Under the pieces are notes generated by a model that made no database searches, was not told the DNA's origin, and saw only the letters and a list, made by a program, of their open reading frames with translations. From the NCBI RefSeq assembly GCF_937873765.1, contig NZ_CALMZC010000042.1, positions 1 to 64,000 on the forward strand: a stretch of 64,000 nt of DNA, read 5' to 3'. Positions 11,973 to 20,759 of this stretch are shown here, piece by piece. A program made the translations under genes and the position numbers. The DNA comes from an uncultured Thiothrix sp. Lineage in GTDB: Bacteria; Pseudomonadota; Gammaproteobacteria; Thiotrichales; Thiotrichaceae. The stretch's first letter is position 1. Each line of letters begins with the position of its first letter.

Positions 11973-13172
11973 TCACACGTCCAGTACGATACGAACTGGA
12001 TTTTCTACCAATTCTTTAATGGTCTTGAGGAAAGTTACCGCCCCCTGACCGTCTACAATCCGATGGTCATAAGACAAGGCGACATACATCATCGGGCGAA
12101 TCACAATTTCATCATTGACAACGACAGGACGTTTTTGAGTCGCATGCATCCCCAAGATCGCGCTTTGAGGAGGGTTAAGAATTGGGGTTGACATTAGCGA
12201 CCCAAAAACGCCCCCGTTGGTAATCGTGAAAGTACCGCCTGATAAGTCAGACATGTCTAATTTGCCAGCCTTCGCTTTCTTTGCGAAATTGACGATACTG
12301 GTTTCAATATCAGCAAGGCCAAGGTGTTCGGCGCTACGTAAAACCGGAACGACTAAGCCACGCTCAGAAGAAACTGCAATCCCTACGTCACAGTAGTTGT
12401 GATAAACCACATCATTGCCATCAATGAACGCATTGATTTCAGGGAAGCGTTGTAAAGCAATGGTTGCTGCTTTAACGAAAATCGACATGAAGCCTAAACG
12501 AGCGCCATGTTTCTTCTCGAAAGCATCTTTGTATTCGTTACGAATATCCATGATGGGCTGCATGTCGATTTCATTGAAAGTCGTCAACATAGCAGTTGAT
12601 TGCTTCGCTTCTAATAAACGCTCAGCAATACGTGCACGCAGACGAGTCATGGCAACACGATTCTCTGCACGATCACCCGTTGAAACAACTGGCGCTTTTG
12701 GTGCAGTAGGTGCTGGAGCCGCAGCGGCCGGCGCTGGTGCGGCTGGTTTGGCAGCAGGGACATCTTCTTTCAGAATACGGCCGTCTTTGCCAGAGCCATT
12801 GATATCAGAGCGATTAACCCCGGCCTCATCCATAGCTTTACGTGCTGCAGGGCCAGCTTTAGCTTCAGCAGCGGCAGGTGCAGCGGCTTGTGGTACGGCC
12901 GCCTCAGGAGCAGGAGCAGATGGAGTAGCGGCAGCACCCGCTTCAATTTTACCTAAGAGCTGACCGCTAGTAACTGTTGAACCTTCAGGTTGGGTAATTT
13001 CAGCTAAAACACCCGCTACTGCAGCAGGAACTTCTAATACAACCTTATCCGTTTCAACCTCAACCAGAACTTCGTCTAGCTTAACCGCATCACCCACTTT
13101 TTTGTGCCAGGTAACAACGGTCGCATCAGCAACAGACTCAGGCAATACTGGGGTTAAAATTTCACTACTCAT
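11973..13172 (-). CDS. sucB: 2-oxoglutarate dehydrogenase E2 (dihydrolipoamide succinyltransferase)
   Basis: E2 core of the 2-oxoglutarate dehydrogenase complex; transfers the succinyl group to CoA. Length 399 residues. A single N-terminal lipoyl domain has the lipoylated Lys43 in [13 protein letters not shown]. An Ala/Pro-rich linker follows, then the peripheral-subunit-binding domain ([23 protein letters not shown]), a second Ala/Pro linker and the catalytic domain with [12 protein letters not shown] (His370, Asp374). One lipoyl domain and the N-terminus [13 protein letters not shown] identify SucB rather than pyruvate dehydrogenase E2. It is the first gene of the TCA run. The partner E1 gene sucA, usually next to it, is not in the window. 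Confidence 0.96.
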   Translation of the reverse strand: MSSEILTPVLPESVADATVVTWHKKVGDAVKLDEVLVEVETDKVVLEVPAAVAGVLAEITQPEGSTVTSGQLLGKIEAGAAATPSAPAPEAAVPQAAAPAAAEAKAGPAARKAMDEAGVNRSDINGSGKDGRILKEDVPAAKPAAPAPAAAAPAPTAPKAPVVSTGDRAENRVAMTRLRARIAERLLEAKQSTAMLTTFNEIDMQPIMDIRNEYKDAFEKKHGARLGFMSIFVKAATIALQRFPEINAFIDGNDVVYHNYCDVGIAVSSERGLVVPVLRSAEHLGLADIETSIVNFAKKAKAGKLDMSDLSGGTFTITNGGVFGSLMSTPILNPPQSAILGMHATQKRPVVVNDEIVIRPMMYVALSYDHRIVDGQGAVTFLKTIKELVENPVRIVLDV

Positions 13173-13359
13173 CCTGTCCTCATCCTCTATCGGTTCGTTT
13201 GGCGGTTATGTGGTTTTGATAAACCATCTGGTAATGATAGTGACTGTTTTTAGAGCATTCTGTCCATGAATTAGCAAACATGTTCACGGTAAGGTAGTCA
13301 CAGAAAAATCTAGATTTAGATTCGATGACTGACTCCTAAAACCAGCCCTCACAAGAAGA

Positions 13360-13420
13360 TTGTCGACATTATACGCCCGAACTTAACACTGTCAAATCAA
13401 ACAGGCTTTTATTGTCGACA
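13360..13420 (-). promoter_or_regulatory. Consensus sigma-70 promoter of the sucB operon with paired TTGTCGACA sites
   Basis: On the minus strand TTGACA (13390-13395) is followed after 16 bases by TATAAT (13368-13373), both perfect consensus hexamers. One palindrome TTGTCGACA (13360-13368) abuts the -10 and covers the expected transcription start. An identical copy (13412-13420) lies upstream of the -35. Their separation is 52 bp, about five helical turns. This suggests a strong promoter held by a dimeric repressor. The rest of 13173-13584 (leader of about 190 bases and the tail of the pit transcript) shows no gene. Confidence 0.75.
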
Positions 13421-13501
13421 AAACAACAGGATTTGCTAAAAAGCAGCGAGAATGGGGATTTACTTTAGAGGAAACGAGGATTTAGTTGAGGATAAGCAAA
13501 C

Positions 13502-13529
13502 TACTCTCTACATAAACAAGTAGAGAGTA
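13502..13529 (-). terminator. Hairpin downstream of pit
   Basis: A perfect 10-bp stem TACTCTCTAC (13502-13511) pairs with GTAGAGAGTA (13520-13529) around an 8-base loop, about 55 bases past the pit stop codon. No T tract follows on either strand, so termination would need Rho or the hairpin may only protect the 3' end. Confidence 0.4.
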
Positions 13530-13584
13530 AGCTTGATGGTTGAAAGAGTAGGCTAAAAACCCATAAATTCAGTTGATGAAGTAC

Positions 13585-14853
13585 TTAACTAAACATCCCT
13601 TTCAACATGAAGAAAAAGAGTATGGATAGTATAGCGCCTGCTGGCAAAGTAACAACCCACGACATAAAAATATTACCGACGATGCGCATGTCAATCGCTG
13701 CAATCCCACGTGCGAAGCCAACTCCTAAGATAGCACCGACCAAAGTGTGTGTGGTAGAAATTGGCAAACCAGTATAAGAAGCCACTACGACTGTTGAGGC
13801 GGTTGCAAACTCAGCTGAAAAACCACGTGTAGGGGTTAATTCAGTAATTTTCTTGCCAACAGTCATCATCACTTGATAGCCAAAAGTTGCCAAGCCCAAT
13901 ACAATCCCAACAGCGCCCACCAGCAACACCCAACCCGGCACGGCTGATTTGGCAGCTAACTGTCCGCCTTCATTGACCATACTAATAATAGCTGACATAG
14001 GCCCTACTGCATTCGCCACATCATTGGAACCGTGTGCAAAGGCCATCGCTGAAGCGGTAAAGATCATTAACACACCGAAAATTTTCTCTACACTAGCAAA
14101 ATGGAAGGTTTTATCAGCTTGCTCATCAATAGCGACTTTCTTAATTAAGATCGCTCCTACTAAGGCCAGTACTACCCCTACACCTATAGCTATAAATATT
14201 TCTAAACCTTGTGGAATATTCAACCCAACATGAGCCAAACCTTTTTGTACGGTCACTAAAGATAAAATGAAACCAACAGCAAATAGATAATAAGGACCAT
14301 AACGACGTGCATTTTTGAGAGGGTCTCTAGTATCTAAGACCAGCTTATGAATACTGGTAAAGACCAAAAAGGCTAAGACACCCGCAATGAATGGGGAAAA
14401 AACCCAGCTAGTAGCAATATTTAAAACTGACCCCCAGCTCACTGCATCAGTGCCAACACCCACTGCAGCAAAACCTACAATCGCACCCACAATACTGTGA
14501 GTAGTCGAAACCGGCCAACCTTGGAAAGAAGCTACAGTTAACCAGATACCGGCAGATAATAAAGAAGCCAACATTCCCCAGACTAAATACTCAGGATGAT
14601 CATCAAAAGCCTCCACTGAGACAATGCCGCTACGGATCGTATTGGTAACCTCACCACCTGCCAGATAGGCACCGGCAAACTCAAAAATTGCTGCAATTAT
14701 CAAAGCTTGTTTAATCGTTAGCGCTCGCGATCCAACAGAGGTTGCCATCGCATTGGCTACATCATTAGCTCCTATTCCCCAAGCCATGAAGATACCGAAA
14801 GCGCCCGCTAAAAAAATATAAACCGTATTAACATCACTAAGCCATGCCATCAT
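13585..14853 (-). CDS. pit: Low-affinity inorganic phosphate transporter, PiT family
   Basis: Inner-membrane phosphate (metal-phosphate):H+ symporter of 422 residues with about 10 hydrophobic segments. The two family signatures are present: GIGANDVANAMATSVGSRAL in the N-terminal half and AHGSNDVANAVGPM in the C-terminal half, with paired GWPVSTTHSIVGA and GLPISTTHTLVGA motifs. AGGAG lies 9 bases before the first ATG. It follows the PhoU-like gene by 13 bp and is probably co-transcribed with it from the Pho-box promoter near 15600. Confidence 0.93.
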   Translation of the reverse strand: MMAWLSDVNTVYIFLAGAFGIFMAWGIGANDVANAMATSVGSRALTIKQALIIAAIFEFAGAYLAGGEVTNTIRSGIVSVEAFDDHPEYLVWGMLASLLSAGIWLTVASFQGWPVSTTHSIVGAIVGFAAVGVGTDAVSWGSVLNIATSWVFSPFIAGVLAFLVFTSIHKLVLDTRDPLKNARRYGPYYLFAVGFILSLVTVQKGLAHVGLNIPQGLEIFIAIGVGVVLALVGAILIKKVAIDEQADKTFHFASVEKIFGVLMIFTASAMAFAHGSNDVANAVGPMSAIISMVNEGGQLAAKSAVPGWVLLVGAVGIVLGLATFGYQVMMTVGKKITELTPTRGFSAEFATASTVVVASYTGLPISTTHTLVGAILGVGFARGIAAIDMRIVGNIFMSWVVTLPAGAILSILFFFMLKGMFS

Positions 14854-14866
14854 TTTGTTTAACTCC

Positions 14867-15547
14867 TTAGCGTGCCAGCATTAATTGCAGTCGAGTACCT
14901 ACGCGTTGCGCATCATCCGCAACCCGTCCAGTCCACTCAATTAAACGATAAGTAAACATGACATCAGTGGCTCGCAAGCTATCTTCTAACTCAAATAAGA
15001 TATTGCGTAACTCAACCTGCTTGCGGTCAGTGGTTTGCTCAATGCGGCCTAATTCCTTAATCATCTCCTCGACACGCTCAACCTCTAAACCACGGAAACC
15101 TGTTTCTACTAAGGAATCCAACTCACCAATCACGATCAGTGCTTGCTCAACAGCCTTCACAGTCTGAGTTGTATATTTAAGAAACAACTCACGCATGTTT
15201 TCAGGTAATTGCATTTTGCGCCCGACTACTAAACCAGCAATGTCTTTCGCTTGGTTAATAACCGCATCCTGCATCATCAACACATCCAAGAGGTCGCGCC
15301 GATCCACAGGCATAAATAAACCTTTGGGTAACTGATGGCGTAAAGCATGTTTCATATCATCAGCTTCATGCTCCGCTTGTACGATAGCTTGTTGCTCTGC
15401 TTTTACCTGTTCAAGATCACCTGCATTCATAGCCTCCACCAGTGGGATTAGATGTTGCACACCTGTGCACACTTTCTGCATGTGTTCTTGTAAGGGGCGG
15501 ATAGGAGAATGGCCGAATAGGCCTGACATATAATTGGATATAGCCAT
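14867..15547 (-). CDS. PhoU-like DUF47 (TIGR00153-type) protein
   Basis: Cytoplasmic all-helical protein of 226 residues related to PhoU and typically paired with Pit transporters, where it is thought to modulate transport. Visible features are long amphipathic helices and acidic patches such as EHEADDMKHALRHQL and ELGRIEQTTDRKQVELR, as in PhoU-type metal-binding proteins. I chose the ATG at 15547 (MAISNYMSGLFGHSPIRP); an upstream in-frame GTG at 15556 is less likely. Translation of pit begins 13 bp downstream. A Pho box and a CATAAT -10 lie just upstream, so phosphate limitation probably induces it. Confidence 0.88.
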   Translation of the reverse strand: MAISNYMSGLFGHSPIRPLQEHMQKVCTGVQHLIPLVEAMNAGDLEQVKAEQQAIVQAEHEADDMKHALRHQLPKGLFMPVDRRDLLDVLMMQDAVINQAKDIAGLVVGRKMQLPENMRELFLKYTTQTVKAVEQALIVIGELDSLVETGFRGLEVERVEEMIKELGRIEQTTDRKQVELRNILFELEDSLRATDVMFTYRLIEWTGRVADDAQRVGTRLQLMLAR

Positions 15548-15587
15548 AAAGATCACCCTTGGGTCTGTGTGGGATTAATGGCGAGTG

Positions 15588-15634
15588 ATTATGAACACTG
15601 TGAAGCTTTTATGAAAGTTTTATGAATATATGAA
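15588..15634 (-). promoter_or_regulatory. Pho box and -10 for the DUF47-pit operon
   Basis: Read on the minus strand, TTCATAA units end at plus-strand positions 15620-15626 and 15609-15615, followed by TTCACAG (15598-15604). They are spaced exactly 11 bp, the spacing of PhoB-binding direct repeats. A CATAAT -10 (15588-15593) follows 4 bases later. The match to the CTGTCATA-type consensus is moderate but the spacing is diagnostic. Confidence 0.65.
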
Positions 15635-15672
15635 ATGTGTGCCGCATCTACCGCATCTATTTGAGTATAGAT

Positions 15673-16617
15673 TCAGAGTGCAACACTCAAGCTACTCGAC
15701 ACTGCTCCTTCGCTCATATGACAACCAAAGTATTTAGCACGTTCAAGAACTTGGCTAGCCCAATTTTGGTGAGTACTTGGCTCGCACATAGCGCCATTGA
15801 ATTGAAAAACCGCAGGCACATTGTTAGTTAAAATTTTTTTTGCCGCTAAATAATCATTCTGAGTGACTTTTAAGGCTTGATGGATAATCGGGATTTGACT
15901 GGGGTGAATCACTGTTTTCCCTACCAAACCATGTAGTAAATCTCGCTTAAATTCAGCCTTAAGCACTTGGTGATCACGAAAGCTTTCAAAGACAGGAGCC
16001 GTTAAACGAAAACCTGCTGGTATGAATTGCGCGATCAACATCCCTATGACATAAGCTAAAGGCCCATCATACAAGGTATGTTGTGGATCCGTCCGAAGCT
16101 GTAAACAGGCTAATAAATCATTGCCTCCAATACGCAACACCAAAATACGCGACTTTAAGCCTGCCTGCTGTAAGCGCAAACGCAACTCACGCACTGCATG
16201 AGCATCTAAAATTTGAGCGGTTTCCAAAGTCGGCATAAAGCAAAAACTAGTAGGTGCCGCCTCGATTACTCGTTGCCAATCTGGAAATGAATCATGATCA
16301 AACTTTGGTAAAACCAAACCATCTAATACACAAATACACTTTTCTTGTAGAAGATTCAAAGCCATTTGCGGATGACGGGGACGAACAAATACTAAAGGCT
16401 TAACTCGGCGCTCAGTATGATAAAGCACCTCTAAACAAGCGTATAAGTTGACTAAAGCCGCCTCAACCTCATGTTCAGCAATTGCATCTTCTAAACAAAT
16501 CACCAAAGAACGTAAATCAGGAATCTTTTGTTCCAATATGACCTCAAGCAAATCAGAACGAGTTGCTGGCATATATAAAGTGGCACCTAATTGGTAAGGT
16601 GATAGTTTGTTATTCAT
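15673..16617 (-). CDS. CitE-like (HpcH/HpaI) lyase of the Ter cluster
   Basis: TIM-barrel lyase/aldolase-like enzyme of 314 residues. Recognisable elements are GATLYMPATRSDL at the start, the acidic CLEDAIAEHEVEAAL, the Arg-containing LVFVRPRHP, and IGGNDLL and GKTVIHPSQIP near the C-terminus. In the HpcH/HpaI/CitE family these bind Mg2+ and the CoA-ester or pyruvate-like substrate. The family branch found next to TerD, TRSP and StiP genes is proposed to act in a biosynthetic pathway for a nucleoside-like metabolite. Its start overlaps the stop of the StiP/PELOTA gene by 4 bases, so the four enzymes are one translationally coupled operon. The exact substrate is unknown. Confidence 0.8.
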   Translation of the reverse strand: MNNKLSPYQLGATLYMPATRSDLLEVILEQKIPDLRSLVICLEDAIAEHEVEAALVNLYACLEVLYHTERRVKPLVFVRPRHPQMALNLLQEKCICVLDGLVLPKFDHDSFPDWQRVIEAAPTSFCFMPTLETAQILDAHAVRELRLRLQQAGLKSRILVLRIGGNDLLACLQLRTDPQHTLYDGPLAYVIGMLIAQFIPAGFRLTAPVFESFRDHQVLKAEFKRDLLHGLVGKTVIHPSQIPIIHQALKVTQNDYLAAKKILTNNVPAVFQFNGAMCEPSTHQNWASQVLERAKYFGCHMSEGAVSSSLSVAL

Positions 16618-17687
16618 ATAGTTCTTTTTATAATAGTGACAGCGCGATAAGGTGCTATGCGGTCTCCAACCACATTCAGAGCAATACCTCGTTGCTTAGC
16701 TAGATAGCTTAATAAACGAAGGTTTGGATCCTGCGAAGACTGAACTAATATGGCATCGGGTAAGCGACGCATGACCGCACGGGTTGCTTCAGCAATACCA
16801 GGTTTCAGCAAGTTTAGGTTTTTAATAGCATAATCTGTAATAACTTGCTGTAAGGCTACTTCGGCTTGTCCAGCTAAATTGTGACGTACTTCAGAAGTCC
16901 ACGCTAATGGGGAAATCGGTGGCAATTGGGCATATTCAGCTTCAATGCTTGCAATAAACTCCTTACTGACATCATGCTCAGTCAAATGCTGATAGAACAT
17001 ACACTGATGCCAACCAGCATCTGATGGCCAGATTGAGCGTGAGACTAAGCCAGAAATGGTCGAACCCAGAATACCGAAGGGAATCAACCAATCATCACCT
17101 GAAGCAGCTAACCATGAACGACCAGTAGGGTCAGATAAACTCACAAAAGGAATTTCTCGCTGCGGATAGCGTTGAGCTAGAGAAGCTGTGAGCTGAGTAA
17201 AAATCGCCCCCTTCCCCACCCAACCATCTAAAAAGACTAGATGTTCAAATGTATGCCGAGCCTCTATCCAAGTTAGTGCACTCGCATCAATACCTCGATC
17301 ACGAATAATACTGACGCCATAGTGGCAAGCATCCACGCCCATTGCGCGTAAAGTACGTACTAATAAAACCCCCAAGGGCACACCCGCACGCACAAAACTA
17401 ACTAATACGACAGGCTGTTGCGGGCGATGCTCCCGAATAGCTTGAGCTAATTGCTGTACTTCCAAAGCTAAACGTTGCTTGCCGGCTTGGAGTGCTTGCC
17501 TAAACAGCTGCATATGTTCAGGCGATGGCGGCTTTTCCAAGGTTAGCATCTCGGAGTAATGCAATTGACCTGATTGAATCAACTGCTCTTTCTGTTCAAC
17601 CGGAGTATCAGCTAAAACACGTAAGCGCAGTAAAAACTGAATATCATCAATGTTATAAGAACCCGAGAAGCCTTTATAATCCGTCAT
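16614..17687 (-). CDS. StiP-type phosphoribosyltransferase-like protein with C-terminal PELOTA domain
   Basis: A 357-residue protein of the Ter operon. The N-terminal two thirds match the family known as StiP or PRTase_1, with VVLVSFVRAGVPLGVLL, SIIRDRGIDASAL and VFLDGWVGKGAIFTQL, the last resembling a PRPP-binding loop. Databases sometimes call the family a cysteine protease; comparative genomics suggested a phosphoribosyltransferase. The C-terminal 70 or so residues (AVMRRLPDAILVQSSQDPN to the end) resemble the PELOTA RNA-binding-like domain that is usually fused or adjacent. It overlaps the HAD gene by 14 bases and the CitE-like gene by 4. Function is inferred from family and context only. 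Confidence 0.78.
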   Translation of the reverse strand: MTDYKGFSGSYNIDDIQFLLRLRVLADTPVEQKEQLIQSGQLHYSEMLTLEKPPSPEHMQLFRQALQAGKQRLALEVQQLAQAIREHRPQQPVVLVSFVRAGVPLGVLLVRTLRAMGVDACHYGVSIIRDRGIDASALTWIEARHTFEHLVFLDGWVGKGAIFTQLTASLAQRYPQREIPFVSLSDPTGRSWLAASGDDWLIPFGILGSTISGLVSRSIWPSDAGWHQCMFYQHLTEHDVSKEFIASIEAEYAQLPPISPLAWTSEVRHNLAGQAEVALQQVITDYAIKNLNLLKPGIAEATRAVMRRLPDAILVQSSQDPNLRLLSYLAKQRGIALNVVGDRIAPYRAVTIIKRTI

Positions 17688-18414
17688 GCCATTGCTCTGC
17701 TAACTGACTTTTCGCCGGAAACGCTAGAAAATCACACTGCCTCATAAACTCAAAGTCAGACAAGCTATCGCCCATACCAAACACAGGTCGTCTTCCATAA
17801 CTGATTTGGCATCGTTTAAGCACTTCTGCAACCGCTTGTCCCTTGCTAATGGGCAGAGGAATCAATGCTAGATTATTATCATTTTGGTGGAAATAAAAAC
17901 CTTCTAAATCAAGCTGTTCTAATAATAACTGTTTCACTTGATATAAATCAGAGGCCTGTCGATTACTTTTTAGCACTGCATAGACGGCTGTGTTTTCCAC
18001 ACTCTCTAACCAGCCCCGTAAATCTAAACCTGCTTGCTCACCTAACTCTAAACCTTGTTTTAGCAAATGCTGGAGGCGTGCTTGATAAGGAGCTAACAGT
18101 GCTTGGGTAAGGCCATGCCATGCTGGCTCAATCTCACCTTCAGGTGTCAAAATGACCCCACCATGCAAACACACCGCGCCATGACGAAAAGGAATTTGTA
18201 CACGTTGAAACGACTTAATCCCCCTTGCAGTCACAGGCATGACTATCATGTGCTCTAAAGCCCAGTGGATGAACTCATGCTGCCACGGATAAAAGAAACT
18301 AAGTGGCTTTCCATCAGCACCCTTAGCCACTAATAGCGATGGCTCTGCGGTTGACATCTTGCGAGCTGTTTGAAACAAGGTATCATCTAAATCAGTGAGA
18401 AGAATCGGCTTCAT
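17674..18414 (-). CDS. HAD-superfamily hydrolase of the Ter cluster
   Basis: Predicted Mg2+-dependent phosphatase of 246 residues. Motif I is TDLDDTLF with Asp8 as nucleophile and Asp10 as general acid. Thr62 in PVTARG is a candidate motif II residue, and Lys191 with GMGDSLSDFEF (215 onward) gives motifs III and IV. Cof-type HADs are similar, but the location inside a four-gene overlapping operon with PRTase-like and lyase genes points to dephosphorylation of a Ter-pathway intermediate. It overlaps both neighbours (4 and 14 bases). Confidence 0.82.
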   Translation of the reverse strand: MKPILLTDLDDTLFQTARKMSTAEPSLLVAKGADGKPLSFFYPWQHEFIHWALEHMIVMPVTARGIKSFQRVQIPFRHGAVCLHGGVILTPEGEIEPAWHGLTQALLAPYQARLQHLLKQGLELGEQAGLDLRGWLESVENTAVYAVLKSNRQASDLYQVKQLLLEQLDLEGFYFHQNDNNLALIPLPISKGQAVAEVLKRCQISYGRRPVFGMGDSLSDFEFMRQCDFLAFPAKSQLAEQWHDGL

Positions 18415-19523
18415 GGATAGAACTCCACCACTTTAGCTTGTAGGCTTGCAACCAAACTAGTATCTAGCAAAGCAGGCGGTGTTTCGGTACAGAGAAAGAT
18501 ACGATCATAAGCACTTGGGTCGACGTTATATAAGAAATTTGCGATACCTTGCCCGTAGTTATCATGCAAGGCATAACTACGCTGAATACTATGCCCTAAA
18601 GCAATTGGTGAGCGGGTTGTTGCACTGAAATGTACCTGTGCACCTATTTGCTCTAAGGATTCTGCTAATAAAAAGGGGAGCCATACAAACTCACCAGTTC
18701 CTAAGACTAAAATACGCTCATGCGCTTGCACATCTAACTGTGCAGCCAATTCAGGTAGGGTATGGGTTTGTACACCCAAACGCCCCCAATCATATGCACA
18801 ATTGGCTTGCCATGAGCCTGTGCCAACTACATCAACAGCAGGCATCTCAGGTGGTGGGGAATGATTCGCTTCCCAATGCCATTGTCCCTCTAATAAACTA
18901 GCCTGACTAGCACGTGCACCTAATTGGGCAGCCGCCTGCCCAGCTGACCAATCAGTTAAAGTAGTCACAATAATCCGCTCAAAAGAATCTTTGCCCTTTT
19001 CCTGTAAAGCTGTGACTAAATTAGCAAAGGTTTTACCGGTTGAAGCCTCATCATCAACTAGCACTAAAGAACGTCCCATTTTCAACAACTCTTGATGAGA
19101 AACTGCTTGAGGATAATGTAAGACTTGCTGAGTAGCATGACTATGCTCTTCGCGAAACTCTAAAAAAATAGGAGCGGGCAAAGGATGGCGAGTAGTACAC
19201 AAATATAAAGTGTCATTCCGTGTTCGACTTAAAGCTTGTTGTATTCCTGCACCTAAAGCGACCGCTGTTTCTGCCATGCCGATCACCACTACTGGCCCTG
19301 GTAAATCAAGTGGAATACGTGCAGCCAAAGCATTCATAGCCGCCCGCATCTGTGAGGGAGCTACTGGAATGTGCCGTCCAAGCACTTTAGAAACAAATAA
19401 AAAAGCACGCTTAGGATTACGACGTTGTGCAAACCCAAACAAATCATCAGCTTGATAATCACTCACAGGTGGAGCTAAAGACAAAGTAAGCGTGCCAGTC
19501 TGTAATTTCACACTTAAAGCCAT
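18411..19523 (-). CDS. Phosphoribosyltransferase-TRSP fusion of the Ter cluster
   Basis: A 370-residue two-domain protein. Residues about 30-210 form a type I phosphoribosyltransferase-like fold with the PRPP loop LVLVDDEASTGKT (acidic pair and Gly-Lys-Thr at 157-165). Residues about 225-370 match the TRSP domain, with GTGSWQANCAYDWGRLG, LVLGTGEFVWLPF and RSYALHDNYGQGIANFLYN. This architecture is characteristic of Ter-associated biosynthetic operons. GGGGAG lies 3 bases before the ATG. It is the first gene of the minus-strand enzyme operon and starts 88 bp after the TerD-protease gene. Confidence 0.85.
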   Translation of the reverse strand: MALSVKLQTGTLTLSLAPPVSDYQADDLFGFAQRRNPKRAFLFVSKVLGRHIPVAPSQMRAAMNALAARIPLDLPGPVVVIGMAETAVALGAGIQQALSRTRNDTLYLCTTRHPLPAPIFLEFREEHSHATQQVLHYPQAVSHQELLKMGRSLVLVDDEASTGKTFANLVTALQEKGKDSFERIIVTTLTDWSAGQAAAQLGARASQASLLEGQWHWEANHSPPPEMPAVDVVGTGSWQANCAYDWGRLGVQTHTLPELAAQLDVQAHERILVLGTGEFVWLPFLLAESLEQIGAQVHFSATTRSPIALGHSIQRSYALHDNYGQGIANFLYNVDPSAYDRIFLCTETPPALLDTSLVASLQAKVVEFYP

Positions 19524-19611
19524 GAACTCCCCTATTTTTTGGAAACAAACTATGGTTAATATTAAAATTTGCGCTAAGTATAGCAGGCCTATCTATAAAT
19601 TTAGCTAATAA

Positions 19612-20759
19612 TTAAGCAGCACACTCAACTCGCCAAATAGCCTGCTGTGTTTGCGTAACAATTTGTGCTGCTGTCAACACAGGCGCTCTCTCAGCAACCT
19701 TACTATGGTTTACCTGAGCAGCATCTAGTAGAGCTATCGCTAATACACCGCGAATTGCAAAATTCATGTTCTGCGTATTGGTAAAGCTAGATGAGACCAC
19801 ACCTATCACCCCCCCATACTATCGAGCAAAGGGCTGCCACTAGAGCCGGGTTGGATAGGTGCAGTAAACTGCAATAAACGCACATCATTATGTGCCCCAA
19901 ATAAACCCGAAATCACACCTTGAGTGACTTGCACCCCACTCCCCATAAGGCTAGCTAATGGATAACCCAAGGTTGTAATAGCTTCAGCCAATTGCACTTG
20001 TGTCTGACGGAATGGTAAAGGCATGAGCGGCAGATTGGTATTTACCCGGACTAAAGCAAGATCATTCGTGCTATCACTGATCATCACTTCGCCTAGCATT
20101 TTACCTTGCATAGAACTTAGTTGGATCTGCGAGGCTCCCTCGACTACATGTGCATTGGTCATAAATACTTGCGGGGCAACTAAGAAGGCTGAACCTGTCC
20201 AGGTATCAGGGTTCTGCCGACTGGAATCAGGATGATTATCCCCTGCTAGAAATGGGGAGCGCTCATCAATCTCTCGTCCCATACGTCGGCCTAAAGCGGC
20301 TAAACCATAAGCAGACGTTTCCGCTAAGGCTCTGACCTTCCACTTTCCCTGCCTTAAGTAAAACTCAGCCACAATCATGGCAGAGGCTGTCTCAGTCATT
20401 AAGGATAAACTATGCTGAAACACATTCGGCAAGCTCAGTGTAAGATCTCCGCCTAAATCCAAAGGCCCCAAAGCACCATAGCGATACAGTACTACACCTA
20501 ACCTAGCAATAGTGGGGGCAGGTAAATGCTTTATTTTTAAACTCAGGCCATAGCCACAAGCATCATTATCGAGGGTGGTGGTCATCCAAGCTGGATCGGG
20601 TAGGTGACCTAATTGGGCAGGCACGACTAACTGTCTAGCTTCATTTAGTGGTAAGACTGCGATTCCAATATCATGTTTAATAGGCCGACTAAAACGCAAA
20701 CTTAAAGACCAGTAGTCACCTTCTAAGGCCAAATTAGCGCCTATTGATAAATTTATCAT
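19612..20759 (-). CDS. TerD-like domain fused to a trypsin-like serine protease; reading frame broken at a G7 tract
   Basis: The 0-frame runs 317 codons from ATG 20759 to a TGA at 19806-19808. Residues about 1-165 are a TerD-like beta-sandwich (MINLSIGANLALEG, AEFYLRQGKWKVRALAE) that has lost the DLDAS and GDNRTG calcium motifs. Residues about 185-317 are an S1/HtrA-like protease with His204 (TNAHVVEG), Asp233 (TNDLALV) and Ser307 (GSSGSP). Frame 0 stops right after DSMGG. The -1 frame, entered through G GGG GGG TGA, continues VIGVVSSSFTNTQNMNFAIRG for 65 residues, exactly the strands expected after the catalytic serine. An 8-G tract or ribosomal -1 slippage would give about 382 residues. The start was set at MINLSIG, the usual TerD beginning; GGTAGG lies about 10 bases upstream. 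It is probably an intracellular stress-triggered protease. Confidence 0.75.
19806..19815 (-). other. G7 slippery heptamer followed by TGA
   Basis: On the minus strand the codons read ATG GGG GGG TGA. The run G GGG GGG fits the X XXY YYZ rule for -1 frameshifting in the correct frame, and the shifted codons read GTG ATA GGT, continuing the protease. A homopolymer of this length is also a classic site of phase variation and of sequencing error. Confidence 0.7.

Noticed and set aside
12415-12963. 182-codon plus-strand ORF opposite sucB
   Set aside because: It is the antisense of the Ala/Pro-rich linkers of sucB; composition explains the open frame and there is no ribosome site.
11973-13172. Pyruvate dehydrogenase E2 instead of SucB
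   Set aside because: Single lipoyl domain, SucB-type N-terminus and neighbouring sucCD favour 2-oxoglutarate dehydrogenase E2.
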